DNA of 5,056 bases from Burkholderiales bacterium (GTDB lineage Bacteria > Pseudomonadota > Gammaproteobacteria > Burkholderiales > Casimicrobiaceae), in the NCBI GenBank assembly GCA_031257235.1, contig JAIRPA010000208.1:1-5056 (forward strand). The letters are read 5' to 3'. The position numbers and the translations under genes are program-made. This document shows positions 1 through 5,056 of this stretch, in pieces. The notes beneath the pieces are model-generated. The model saw nothing but the letters and a program-made list of their open reading frames with translations, did no database searches and was not told the DNA's origin. Every line of letters starts with the position of its first letter. The stretch's first letter is position 1.

Positions 1-48
1 CTGATACCATTCAATCTTGTTTCGGTTAATCTAAATATCAAAAAAATT

Positions 49-441
49 ATGAATGATTTCATCCATACGGCAAGCCCGGATGCGCTTGCCCCGCAACAAT
101 CTTTCGCCATCTACGAAACACAGGATAAATCCGTTTGGGTCGAGGTCAAAACCGATAGCGACACGGTTTGGCTGAATCGGCAACAGATGGCAACCTTATT
201 CGGACGGGACGTTAAAACGATCGGCAAGCACGTTAAAAACGCCTTGGATGAGGAGTTGGCGGGCATTCCAACTGTCGCAAATTTTGCGACAGTTCAGCAG
301 GAAGGCACCCGAAAAGTCACACGGAATGTGGAACACTACAATCTGGACATGATTCTTTCGGTCGGTTTTCGCGTCAAATCTTCCGAAGGCATTCACTTTC
401 GGCGCCGGGCTAACGCGGTCTTAAAAAAGCACCTGATTTGA
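49..441 (+). pseudogene. RhuM-family protein, N-terminal fragment (truncated gene)
   Basis: The 130-residue product matches the N-terminal part of RhuM-family proteins (Virulence_RhuM). Recognisable blocks are FAIYETQDKSVWVEV at about residues 19-33, WLNRQQMATLFGRDVKTIGKHV at about 41-62 (resembling a helix-turn-helix-like segment; here M47-A48-L50-F51 and the V55-I58 stretch), EGTRKVTRNVEHYNLD at about 85-100, and MILSVGFRVKSSEGIHFRR at about 101-119. Family members as I know them run to roughly 300 residues or more and continue after the 'ANxVLKxxL' motif. Here the frame stops at TGA immediately after KKHLI, and the next 30 bases lead straight into the tail of the convergent dsbI. Reading past the stop in any frame does not restore family-like sequence. 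No good ribosome binding site precedes the ATG. I infer a truncated remnant. RhuM proteins are common near mobile and restriction-modification loci, but their molecular role is not established. A short functional protein is possible but less likely. Confidence 0.72.
270..294. repeat. 25-bp near-perfect palindrome inside the rhuM fragment
   Basis: Two 12-base arms, AACTGTCGCAAA and TTTGCGACAGTT, are exact reverse complements separated by a single T. The palindrome lies inside the reading frame and encodes the segment around TVANFATVQQ (residues 75-84). It stops exactly at the mismatch C269/C295. A 12-bp perfect arm inside a coding region is unlikely by chance, although codon constraint on a repeated V-A-F-A/T-V motif may contribute. 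It could be a binding site, a recombination hot spot, or a by-product of the protein motif; the sequence alone does not say which. Confidence 0.8.
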
Positions 442-457
442 ATAACCGTCCGTGAGC

Positions 458-484
458 CGGCAAAAAAACGTCTACTTTTTGCCG
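458..484. repeat. Inverted repeat between convergent rhuM fragment and dsbI (weak bidirectional terminator candidate)
   Basis: CGGCAAAAA (458-466) and TTTTTGCCG (476-484) form a perfect 9-bp stem with a 9-base loop. The dsbI stop codon (TAG, 472-474) falls in the loop. It sits where two convergent genes end, the usual place for a bidirectional terminator. However, the U-tract is inside the stem rather than after it and the base of the stem is only four G/C pairs, so it is not a canonical intrinsic terminator in either direction. Confidence 0.35.
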
Positions 485-1059
485 AACGATTTCAACAGCC
501 GAACAATAAACCCTGCCAGCATCAGCAACACCAAAACGGCAAAGGCGGCATAAACGACAAACATCATTTCTGCCATGTTCCATCCTAAGAAACGCCAAGG
601 GTCGATGCCGCAAATGCCTTGCGGTTGGAAGACATCCGGCATCCATTGATCCAGCGGCAGATGAAAAGGGAAGGTCGGAAACAGGGAGCAGGATTCCACC
701 CCGACGGCAAAAGGGTCTGCTCCCGCCGCCAAGGCTTGGCTTTGCCAAAACATTTTTTCTAAGTGAACACTCCAGAGAAACCCTTTCACAATCGCCCAAA
801 TGACCGTCACGTAGCCGATGATTTTTAACACCCAAACGCGCGGATTGATCGCCGCAATCATCGCGCCGATAAAAATCACGATCATCGAAAAGCGGATATA
901 GACACACATCTCGCACGGGTCGAGTTTCAAGCCCTTCTGAAAAAAAGCATAAGAAAAAATATCCAGCGATAAGGCAATCACGCCGCCTAAAATCCAAATC
1001 GTTCTTTGATCCTGCCAAGCGGCAAACGTGTCTAAAAGTTTATTCTTGATTGCGGACAT
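472..1059 (-). CDS. dsbI: DsbB-family disulfide bond oxidase, DsbI-like
   Basis: The predicted 195-residue inner-membrane protein reoxidises a periplasmic DsbA/DsbL-type thiol oxidase and would pass electrons to quinone. About four hydrophobic segments are visible (residues ~20-40, 55-72, 76-97 and 162-187). The first cysteine pair is C49-E-M-C52, followed by VYIR with R56 in the position of the conserved quinone-proximal arginine. The second pair is C124 and C150, flanking the block PTFPFHLPLDQWMPDVFQP, which is characteristic of the DsbI branch rather than classical DsbB. The region between C150 and the last membrane segment (GIDPWRFLGWNMAE) is short compared with enterobacterial DsbI, which I recall as about 220 residues. 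The ATG at 1059 is the only plausible start: an in-frame TGA lies 13-15 bases upstream and the next Met is at residue 51. No Shine-Dalgarno sequence precedes it; the leader is T-rich. It lies 93 bases downstream of yggX on the same strand, with no dsbL or assT in view. The DsbB superfamily is certain; the dsbI symbol is less so. Confidence 0.85.
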   Translation of the reverse strand: MSAIKNKLLDTFAAWQDQRTIWILGGVIALSLDIFSYAFFQKGLKLDPCEMCVYIRFSMIVIFIGAMIAAINPRVWVLKIIGYVTVIWAIVKGFLWSVHLEKMFWQSQALAAGADPFAVGVESCSLFPTFPFHLPLDQWMPDVFQPQGICGIDPWRFLGWNMAEMMFVVYAAFAVLVLLMLAGFIVRLLKSFGKK

Positions 1060-1082
1060 AATAAAAAAAGATCATGAGTGTT

Positions 1083-1148
1083 CGCGCCTGCGGCGCGTGG
1101 GTTTGGGTTTGGTTTTTGGCGGAGACTCAAGCACGGGAGAGCGCCGCA
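1083..1148 (-). other. yggX-dsbI intergenic leader with mutually exclusive stems
   Basis: In the 93-base gap between yggX and dsbI, a compact hairpin is formed by CGCGCC (1083-1088) and GGCGCG (1092-1097) with a 3-base loop. The segment TGCGGCGC (1089-1096) can instead pair perfectly with GCGCCGCA (1141-1148), so the two stems exclude each other. Read on the minus strand, a run of seven T (1063-1069) follows 13 bases after the compact hairpin, just before the dsbI ATG. That is too far for a standard intrinsic terminator. GC-rich short repeats arise easily by chance, so a regulatory role is speculative. No convincing promoter was seen here. Confidence 0.25.
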
Positions 1149-1152
1149 AACG

Positions 1153-1392
1153 TTACGACGCGTCCCCAAAAAAATACTGTTCGGTTTGCGCGGCAAGCCA
1201 ACGGCGCGCCTCCGGGTCTGCCATGTTTAAGCGGTGTTCGTTCACCAGCATGGTTTGTTGGCGTATCCATTGTTGCCACGCTTCTTTAGAAACGTTCTCA
1301 AAAATGCGCTCTCCGAGTTTGCCCGGATAAGGCGGGCGGTCTAGCCCTTCGGCTTGGCGTCCTAACTTGATACATTGAACGGTACGTCCCAC
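1153..1392 (-). CDS. yggX: Probable Fe(2+)-trafficking / oxidative damage protection protein YggX
   Basis: This small cytoplasmic YggX-family protein is linked in enterobacteria to labile iron handling and protection of iron-sulfur clusters from oxidative damage. Family hallmarks are visible: the start MGRTVQC with conserved C7, EGLD at 15-18, YPGKLGERI at 22-30, VSKEAWQQW at 34-42, and QTMLVNEHRLNMADPEAR at 46-63. The start is GTG at 1390-1392, chosen because it gives the family-typical 'MxRT' N-terminus and lies 8 bases after a strong GAGGAG. At 79 residues it is shorter than the usual ~90, ending at YFFGDAS; relatives normally carry a further ten or so residues with a GYxPP/GYTPE motif. 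The gene follows argA by 31 bases on the same strand and is probably co-transcribed with it. The identification is secure; the biochemical role is less settled across the family. Confidence 0.93.
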   Translation of the reverse strand: MGRTVQCIKLGRQAEGLDRPPYPGKLGERIFENVSKEAWQQWIRQQTMLVNEHRLNMADPEARRWLAAQTEQYFFGDAS

Positions 1393-1400
1393 GGTGATTT

Positions 1401-1406
1401 CTCCTC
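1401..1406 (-). promoter_or_regulatory. Ribosome binding site of yggX
   Basis: GAGGAG on the minus strand lies 8 bases before the GTG start of yggX. It supports the GTG as the true initiation codon and lies wholly within the 31-base argA-yggX gap. Confidence 0.8.
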
Positions 1407-1423
1407 AAAATGATTCAATAGAT

Positions 1424-2758
1424 TTACAGGGTTTTCCAATAGACTTGCGAATTGCGTTTGTAGTTATACAAAGATTTTTTTTGTTGCGGCAGACGCGAGA
1501 CCGGCGCCATACGGAAACCCCGCTCCAAAAACCAATGCGCGGTGCGCGTGGTCAACACAAAAAGGTCTTTTAAGCCTAACTTGCGCGCCCATGTTTCTAC
1601 GTGATGCAAAAGGCTTTCTCCGTAACCTTCGCGTTGAAATTCAGGGTGAACGGCAAGCGCCGCCATTTCGCCGACGGATTCCTCCGGGAAAGGATGCAAC
1701 GCCGCGCAGCCGATGATTAGATTATCGTATTCGACCACAATGAAGCGTTCGATCTCCGCCTCCAAGCGTTCGCGCGAACGCCGCACCAAAATGCCTTGTT
1801 CTTCTAAGGGCTCAATCAACGCCAAAATACTGCCGATGTCGTCGATGGTGGCCACACGCAAAGACTCCAACGGATGATGCGAGAGCATCGTGCCGATGCC
1901 CTGTCGCGTGAACAATTCGATGAGCAACGCGCCGTTTTTTCGGCTCGATAAAAAATGCACGCGCGGCACGCCGCCGCGACACGCATGGATGGCTTGCGGT
2001 AAATATAAGGCTAAAGATTCAGGCAAACGTTTGCCGTGTTTGATCAATGCCTCCGCATCATCGGTGGAAATGGAATCCAAACGCTTATTGCCGTGCCGCA
2101 AACCGTTATCGTCGGAAATAAAAATCAATTTCATCGCCTCTAAGCGCACGGCAACTTTGGCGGCCACTTCTTCCATCGTTAAATTAAAAATCTCGCCGGT
2201 GGGGGAATAACCGATCGGGGAAATCAAGACAATATCGCCGTCATCTAGGCGTTGTTGGATGGCTTCACGATCAACGCGACGCACTTCGCCCGTGAACTGC
2301 ATGTTTTTGCCGGCGATCACGCCATAAGGCTTGGCGGTTAAATAGTTGCCGCTTGCGACGCGATTGCGCGATCCTGCCATGGGCGAATTGGCCAGCCCCA
2401 AGGAGAGTAAGGCTTCAATCCGGCTTCTGACTTGTCCGGCGGCTTCCAACACGCAATCCATCGTGTCAGGGTCGGTGATGCGGATACCTTCCGCATAGTG
2501 CGATTCGATGTTTTGCTGCGCCAGAATGGATTCGATTTGCGGGCGCATGCCATGCACCACGACCAAGCGTATGCCCAAGCTGTGCAAAAGATTTAAATCG
2601 TGGACAATGCCCAAAAAACTTTCGCTGTCCACCACATCGCCACCCAAAGTGATGACAAACGTGCTGTCTCGAAAGGCGTAAATATAAGGCACGGCGGCGC
2701 GGATGCCCTGAACAAAGGTTTTAAGGGCGGCAGAAGAGGTCAGTTCAAGAGGTTCCAT
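1424..2758 (-). CDS. argA: N-acetylglutamate synthase (amino-acid N-acetyltransferase)
   Basis: ArgA transfers the acetyl group of acetyl-CoA to glutamate, giving N-acetylglutamate and opening the arginine pathway in the cytoplasm. The 444 residues fit the classical proteobacterial ArgA with two domains. An amino-acid-kinase-like domain spans about residues 15-290, with FVITLGGDVV at 34-43, VVVHGMRPQIE at 67-76, GEVRRVD at 157-163, VLISPIGYSPTGEIFNLTMEEVA at about 177-199, and HACRGGVPRVHFL at 258-270. In E. coli-type enzymes this domain is the arginine-feedback part. The C-terminal GNAT domain covers about 300-440, with RATI-like RVATIDDIG, GILVRRSRERLE, the acetyl-CoA loop HPEFQREGYGE (371-381) and LFVLTTRTAHWFLERGF (399-415). 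The ATG at 2756-2758 gives an N-terminus collinear with ArgA homologues; the ribosome binding site is weak (CGGAA about 13 bases upstream). A -10/-35 pair precedes it directly. It is followed 31 bases later by yggX. No truncation or frameshift is seen. Confidence 0.96.
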   Translation of the reverse strand: MEPLELTSSAALKTFVQGIRAAVPYIYAFRDSTFVITLGGDVVDSESFLGIVHDLNLLHSLGIRLVVVHGMRPQIESILAQQNIESHYAEGIRITDPDTMDCVLEAAGQVRSRIEALLSLGLANSPMAGSRNRVASGNYLTAKPYGVIAGKNMQFTGEVRRVDREAIQQRLDDGDIVLISPIGYSPTGEIFNLTMEEVAAKVAVRLEAMKLIFISDDNGLRHGNKRLDSISTDDAEALIKHGKRLPESLALYLPQAIHACRGGVPRVHFLSSRKNGALLIELFTRQGIGTMLSHHPLESLRVATIDDIGSILALIEPLEEQGILVRRSRERLEAEIERFIVVEYDNLIIGCAALHPFPEESVGEMAALAVHPEFQREGYGESLLHHVETWARKLGLKDLFVLTTRTAHWFLERGFRMAPVSRLPQQKKSLYNYKRNSQVYWKTL

Positions 2759-2785
2759 AGCGGGCTATTCCGTACACATCCGCGC

Positions 2786-2813
2786 ATTATAAGTTTGTTC
2801 GATGAAAAGTAAA
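2786..2813 (-). promoter_or_regulatory. Candidate sigma-70 promoter of argA
   Basis: On the minus strand a perfect TATAAT (2786-2791) is preceded, after 16 bases, by TTTACT (2808-2813, 4 of 6 matches to TTGACA). It lies between the groL terminator and the argA start, predicting a leader of only about 20 bases. No convincing ARG box was seen over it, so arginine repression cannot be claimed. Confidence 0.6.
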
Positions 2814-2840
2814 ACCCAAACGAAGCGTTTCATGTCCGTC

Positions 2841-2870
2841 AAAAAAATACGGGCAGCCAAAGCTGCCCGT
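2841..2870 (-). terminator. Rho-independent terminator of groS-groL
   Basis: On the minus strand ACGGGCAGC and GCTGCCCGT form a perfect 9-bp GC-rich stem (2849-2857 with 2862-2870) with a 4-base TTTG loop, followed by one A and seven T (2841-2847). It begins about 33 bases after the groL stop codon. It separates the heat-shock operon from argA, whose own promoter lies just beyond. Confidence 0.95.
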
Positions 2871-2902
2871 CAGTCAAGGGAGATTGGGGTTGCCCGGAGG
2901 CA

Positions 2903-4543
2903 TTACATATCCATGCCACCCATACCGCCCATGCCACCCATGCCCGGTGCTGCCGGTGCGTCTTCTTTCGGAAGCTCGGCGACCATGCAATCGGTGGTCA
3001 GCATCAGCCCTGCAATCGACGCCGCATGTTGTAATGCGGTGCGCGTGACTTTGGTCGGATCCAACACACCCATTTCGACCAGATCGCCATACTCACCGGT
3101 GGCCGCGTTAAAGCCGTAGTTGCCTTTGCCGTCTACCACTTTATTGACGATCACCGAGGCTTCTTCGCCCGCGTTGGTGACGATTTGGCGCAACGGTTCT
3201 TCAATCGCGCGCAAAACAATCTTCATACCCGCTTCTTGTTCGGAATTGGCGAGTTTTAAGTTTTTGAGGGTGGAACGCGCACGCAGATAAGCCACGCCGC
3301 CGCCCGGCACAATGCCTTCTTCCACCGCCGCGCGGGTCGCGTGGAGGGCGTCTTCAACACGCGCTTTCTTTTCTTTCATTTCAACTTCCGTCGCCGCGCC
3401 GACTTTAATCACGGCGACGCCGCCGGCGAGTTTTGCCACGCGCTCTTGAAGTTTTTCACGATCGTAATCGCTGGTGGCTTGATCCAATTGGGCGCGGATG
3501 GTCTGGACACGCGCTTCAATGGTTTTTCTGTCGCCTGCGCCGTCGATGATGGTCGTGTCTTCTTTGTTGATTTCGATGCGTTTGGCGCGACCCAAATCAT
3601 TCAAGGTTGCGTTTTCGAGCTTCAAACCCAACTCTTCGGCAATCACCGTACCGCCCGTCAAAATGGCGATGTCTTCGAGCATGGCTTTACGACGATCCCC
3701 AAAGCCCGGCGCTTTGACCGCGCACGCTTTCAAAATGCCGCGAATGTTGTTGACCACCAAGGTGGCAATCGCTTCGCCGTCCACGTCTTCCGCGATGATC
3801 AAAAGCGGTTTGCCGGATTTGGCCACGCCTTCCAACACCGGAAGCAGTTCGCGGATGTTCGAGATTTTTTTGTCGTGCAACAAAATGAACGGGTCTTCAA
3901 GCACCACGTTTTGCTTTTCGGTATTGTTGATGAAGTAGGGCGAAATATAGCCGCGATCAAACTGCATGCCTTCAACCACGTCTAATTCGTTGTCGATGCC
4001 TTTGCCGTCTTCAACGGTGATCACGCCTTCTTTACCGACTTTGTCCATCGCGTCGGCAATGATTTTGCCGATGGTTTCGTCCGCGTTGGCGGAAATCGAA
4101 CCCACTTGCGCGATTTCTTTCGAGGAAGAGCAGGGTTTGCTCAATTTTTTCAACTCTTCGACCACGGCAACAACGGTTTTGTCGATACCGCGTTTTAAAT
4201 CCATCGGATTCATGCCGGCCGCGACATACTTCATGCCTTCGCCGACAATCGACTGTGCCAACACGGTCGCGGTCGTGGTGCCGTCGCCGGCCACGTCTGA
4301 AGTTTTGCTGGCGACTTCTTTGACCATTTGCGCGCCCATGTTCTCAAACTTATCTTTGAGTTCGATTTCTTTTGCGACGGAGACGCCGTCTTTCGTGATC
4401 GTGGGCGAGCCAAAGCTACGCTCTAACACCACATTGCGACCTTTCGGTCCTAAGGTGACTTTAACGGCGTTTGCCAAGACATTGACACCGCTAACCATTT
4501 TGTTTCTAACTTGTTCGCCAAAGCGGACATCTTTTGCTGCCAT
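2903..4543 (-). CDS. groL: Chaperonin GroEL (Hsp60)
   Basis: GroEL forms the double-ring, ATP-driven folding chamber that is capped by GroES in the cytoplasm. The 546-residue length is normal. Visible nucleotide-site and family motifs, with numbering equal to E. coli GroEL, are LGPKGRN (31-37), the catalytic D52 in TKDGVSVAKEIEL, AGDGTTT (85-91), D398 in VEDALHATRAAVEEG, VPGGG (412-416) and D495 in VLDPTKVTR. C138 is present. The apical-domain block RGYISPYFINNTEKQ (197-211) and the NNIRGILKACAVKAPGFGDRR region (265-285) are intact. The C-terminus is the usual flexible glycine-methionine tail, ending GMGGMGGMGGMDM. AAGGAG lies 7 bases before the ATG. It is the second gene of the operon, 65 bases after groS, and is closed by a strong intrinsic terminator. 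It appears to be a complete, functional housekeeping copy. Confidence 0.99.
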   Translation of the reverse strand: MAAKDVRFGEQVRNKMVSGVNVLANAVKVTLGPKGRNVVLERSFGSPTITKDGVSVAKEIELKDKFENMGAQMVKEVASKTSDVAGDGTTTATVLAQSIVGEGMKYVAAGMNPMDLKRGIDKTVVAVVEELKKLSKPCSSSKEIAQVGSISANADETIGKIIADAMDKVGKEGVITVEDGKGIDNELDVVEGMQFDRGYISPYFINNTEKQNVVLEDPFILLHDKKISNIRELLPVLEGVAKSGKPLLIIAEDVDGEAIATLVVNNIRGILKACAVKAPGFGDRRKAMLEDIAILTGGTVIAEELGLKLENATLNDLGRAKRIEINKEDTTIIDGAGDRKTIEARVQTIRAQLDQATSDYDREKLQERVAKLAGGVAVIKVGAATEVEMKEKKARVEDALHATRAAVEEGIVPGGGVAYLRARSTLKNLKLANSEQEAGMKIVLRAIEEPLRQIVTNAGEEASVIVNKVVDGKGNYGFNAATGEYGDLVEMGVLDPTKVTRTALQHAASIAGLMLTTDCMVAELPKEDAPAAPGMGGMGGMGGMDM

Positions 4544-4550
4544 AAGTATT

Positions 4551-4556
4551 CTCCTT
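4551..4556 (-). promoter_or_regulatory. Ribosome binding site of groL
   Basis: AAGGAG on the minus strand is placed 7 bases ahead of the groL ATG (4541-4543), near-ideal sequence and spacing, consistent with very high expression. It lies in the 65-base groS-groL spacer. Confidence 0.85.
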
Positions 4557-4608
4557 AAAATTGCTTGAACGACGCCATCGCGCCAATGTGAATCAGGTGA
4601 ATCAAGGG

Positions 4609-4896
4609 TTATTCAACAATGCCGATAACATCGTCTTCACGCATGTGGAGGTAGTCTTTCCCCTCCAATTTGAATTCTTGACCGGAATATTTGCCGAAAA
4701 GGACTTTGTCGCCTTGTTTTAAAGAGGTGGCGACCAATTTGCCGCTGTCGTCTTTTTTGCCCGGACCGACGGCAACCACGATGCCGACCGAGGGTTTTTC
4801 CGTCGCGGTATCGGGGATCACGATGCCGCCGGCGGTTTTGCGTTCTTCTTCAACGCGCTGCACGATAATTCTGTCATTTAATGGACGAAGTTTCAT
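4609..4896 (-). CDS. groS: Co-chaperonin GroES (Hsp10)
   Basis: GroES is the heptameric lid that binds the GroEL apical domains. The 95-residue product has the expected N-terminus MKLRPLNDRIIVQR and a mobile loop at about residues 16-34 with the GroEL-binding tripeptide I25-V26-I27 in TAGGIVIPDTA. It also has the roof hairpin region around VGPGKKDDSGK, then GDKVLFGKYSGQEFKLEGKDYLHMREDDVIGIVE, the typical C-terminus. An in-frame ATG 21 codons upstream (4957-4959) would extend the protein, but it sits in the spacer of the CIRCE operator and adds a tail foreign to the family. The ATG at 4894-4896, preceded by AGGAG 11 bases away, is therefore taken as the start. First gene of groS-groL. Confidence 0.98.
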   Translation of the reverse strand: MKLRPLNDRIIVQRVEEERKTAGGIVIPDTATEKPSVGIVVAVGPGKKDDSGKLVATSLKQGDKVLFGKYSGQEFKLEGKDYLHMREDDVIGIVE

Positions 4897-4907
4897 GTTT
4901 AGAGCTA

Positions 4908-4912
4908 CTCCT
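4908..4912 (-). promoter_or_regulatory. Ribosome binding site of groS
   Basis: AGGAG on the minus strand lies 11 bases before the chosen groS ATG, a slightly long spacing. It supports this start over the upstream in-frame ATG inside the operator. Confidence 0.65.
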
Positions 4913-4945
4913 AAAGTAGGTGATAAGGTAAAAAAGCGAGCAAAA

Positions 4946-4972
4946 TTAGCACTCGCCACGCTAGGCTGCTAA
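4946..4972 (-). promoter_or_regulatory. CIRCE operator (HrcA binding site) of groSL, one half degenerate
   Basis: The CIRCE consensus is TTAGCACTC-N9-GAGTGCTAA. On the plus strand the window shows a perfect TTAGCACTC (4946-4954), a 9-base spacer (4955-4963) and GGCTGCTAA (4964-4972), the last matching 7 of 9. On the groS-coding strand the promoter-proximal half is therefore TTAGCAGCC and the gene-proximal half is the perfect GAGTGCTAA. It overlaps the last base of the -10 box and the expected transcription start, so bound HrcA would block initiation, with heat inactivating the repressor. Spacing and position make the call firm; hrcA itself is not in the window. Confidence 0.88.
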
Positions 4973-5000
4973 TAATAAGGGCGCGTTGGACGGAAATCAA
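4972..5000 (-). promoter_or_regulatory. groSL promoter (sigma-70 type with heat-shock-like features)
   Basis: On the minus strand TTGATT (4995-5000, 4 of 6 to TTGACA) is separated by exactly 17 bases from TATTAT (4972-4977, 5 of 6 to TATAAT). The same stretch reads CCCCTTGAT ... GCCCTTAT, which resembles the sigma-32 -35 core (CTTGAAA) and, more weakly, its C-rich -10 (CCCCATNT). The predicted start near 4965 falls within CIRCE, giving a leader of about 70 bases before groS. Sigma-70 use is well supported by spacing; sigma-32 use is inference. Confidence 0.72.
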
Positions 5001-5056
5001 GGGGCGAGGCGCGGGAAAGGGAATAAATATTTTGCCGGGGTTCGCCCAAAAGTGAA

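Noticed and set aside
1..48. Promoter for the rhuM fragment (TTGTTT with AT-rich -10-like bases)
   Set aside because: Matches to -35 and -10 are poor, the spacing is too short, and the window begins here, so any real promoter may lie outside.
410..1018. Open frame of 202 codons on the minus strand overlapping dsbI
   Set aside because: It is an alternative frame of dsbI. Its product is rich in Arg and Cys and has no membrane segments or family match, while the dsbI frame carries all DsbB motifs.
1099..1122. G-rich plus-strand run (GGGTTTGGGTTTGG then TTTTTGG), possible two-layer G-quadruplex
   Set aside because: Only two of the runs have three G and the others have two. It lies in a short intergenic gap with no positional link to a promoter, so structure formation is too uncertain to list.
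2786..2813. ARG box (ArgR operator) at the argA promoter
   Set aside because: The AT-rich stretch around the -10 box does not show the paired TGAAT/ATTCA half-sites expected, so ArgR control is not supported by the sequence.
3341..3985. Long plus-strand open frames antisense to groL (also 3966-4568)
   Set aside because: These are by-products of the codon usage of a highly biased gene on the other strand; they show no recognisable protein family, and groL fully explains the region.
4897..4959. A 21-codon N-terminal extension of GroES from an upstream in-frame ATG
   Set aside because: That ATG lies in the spacer of the CIRCE operator, around the predicted transcription start. The extension has no counterpart in GroES, and the ATG at 4894-4896 has its own AGGAG.

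Overview
The window looks like an ordinary chromosomal stretch from a proteobacterium, most likely a betaproteobacterium. The GroEL, GroES and fused-type ArgA are all typically proteobacterial. The YggX sequence (CIKL, EGLD, LNMADP, QTEQYFFGD) and the argA-yggX adjacency recall beta lineages. HrcA/CIRCE-type control of groESL also fits. This placement is by eye, and a gammaproteobacterium is not excluded. Base composition looks to be about half G+C.

Layout from right to left, since almost everything is on the minus strand: a heat-shock promoter region overlapped by a CIRCE operator (4946-5000), groS (4609-4896), groL (2903-4543), and a textbook intrinsic terminator (2841-2870). Next come a short argA promoter (2786-2813), argA (1424-2758), yggX (1153-1392) and a DsbB-family gene best matched to dsbI (472-1059). 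At the left edge, on the plus strand and convergent with dsbI, is a 130-codon N-terminal fragment of a RhuM-family gene (49-441). No gap longer than about 100 bases is left unexplained. The last 56 bases (5001-5056) and bases 1-48 hold no gene that I can see.

Functionally there are three blocks. The groS-groL operon makes the GroEL/GroES chaperonin and appears to be controlled by HrcA repression and possibly a heat-shock sigma factor. The argA-yggX pair makes N-acetylglutamate synthase (first step of arginine synthesis) and a small iron-trafficking/oxidative-protection protein; dsbI follows in the same direction and may be co-transcribed. It encodes an inner-membrane oxidase of periplasmic dithiol oxidases, with no DsbA/DsbL partner in view. 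The rhuM fragment is the only clearly accessory piece and marks where core chromosome meets mobile or decayed DNA.

I see no previously undescribed multi-gene system here. The items most worth a second look are the truncated rhuM with its 25-bp near-perfect palindrome, the orphan dsbI without a visible ribosome binding site, and the asymmetric CIRCE operator overlapping the groESL -10 box.
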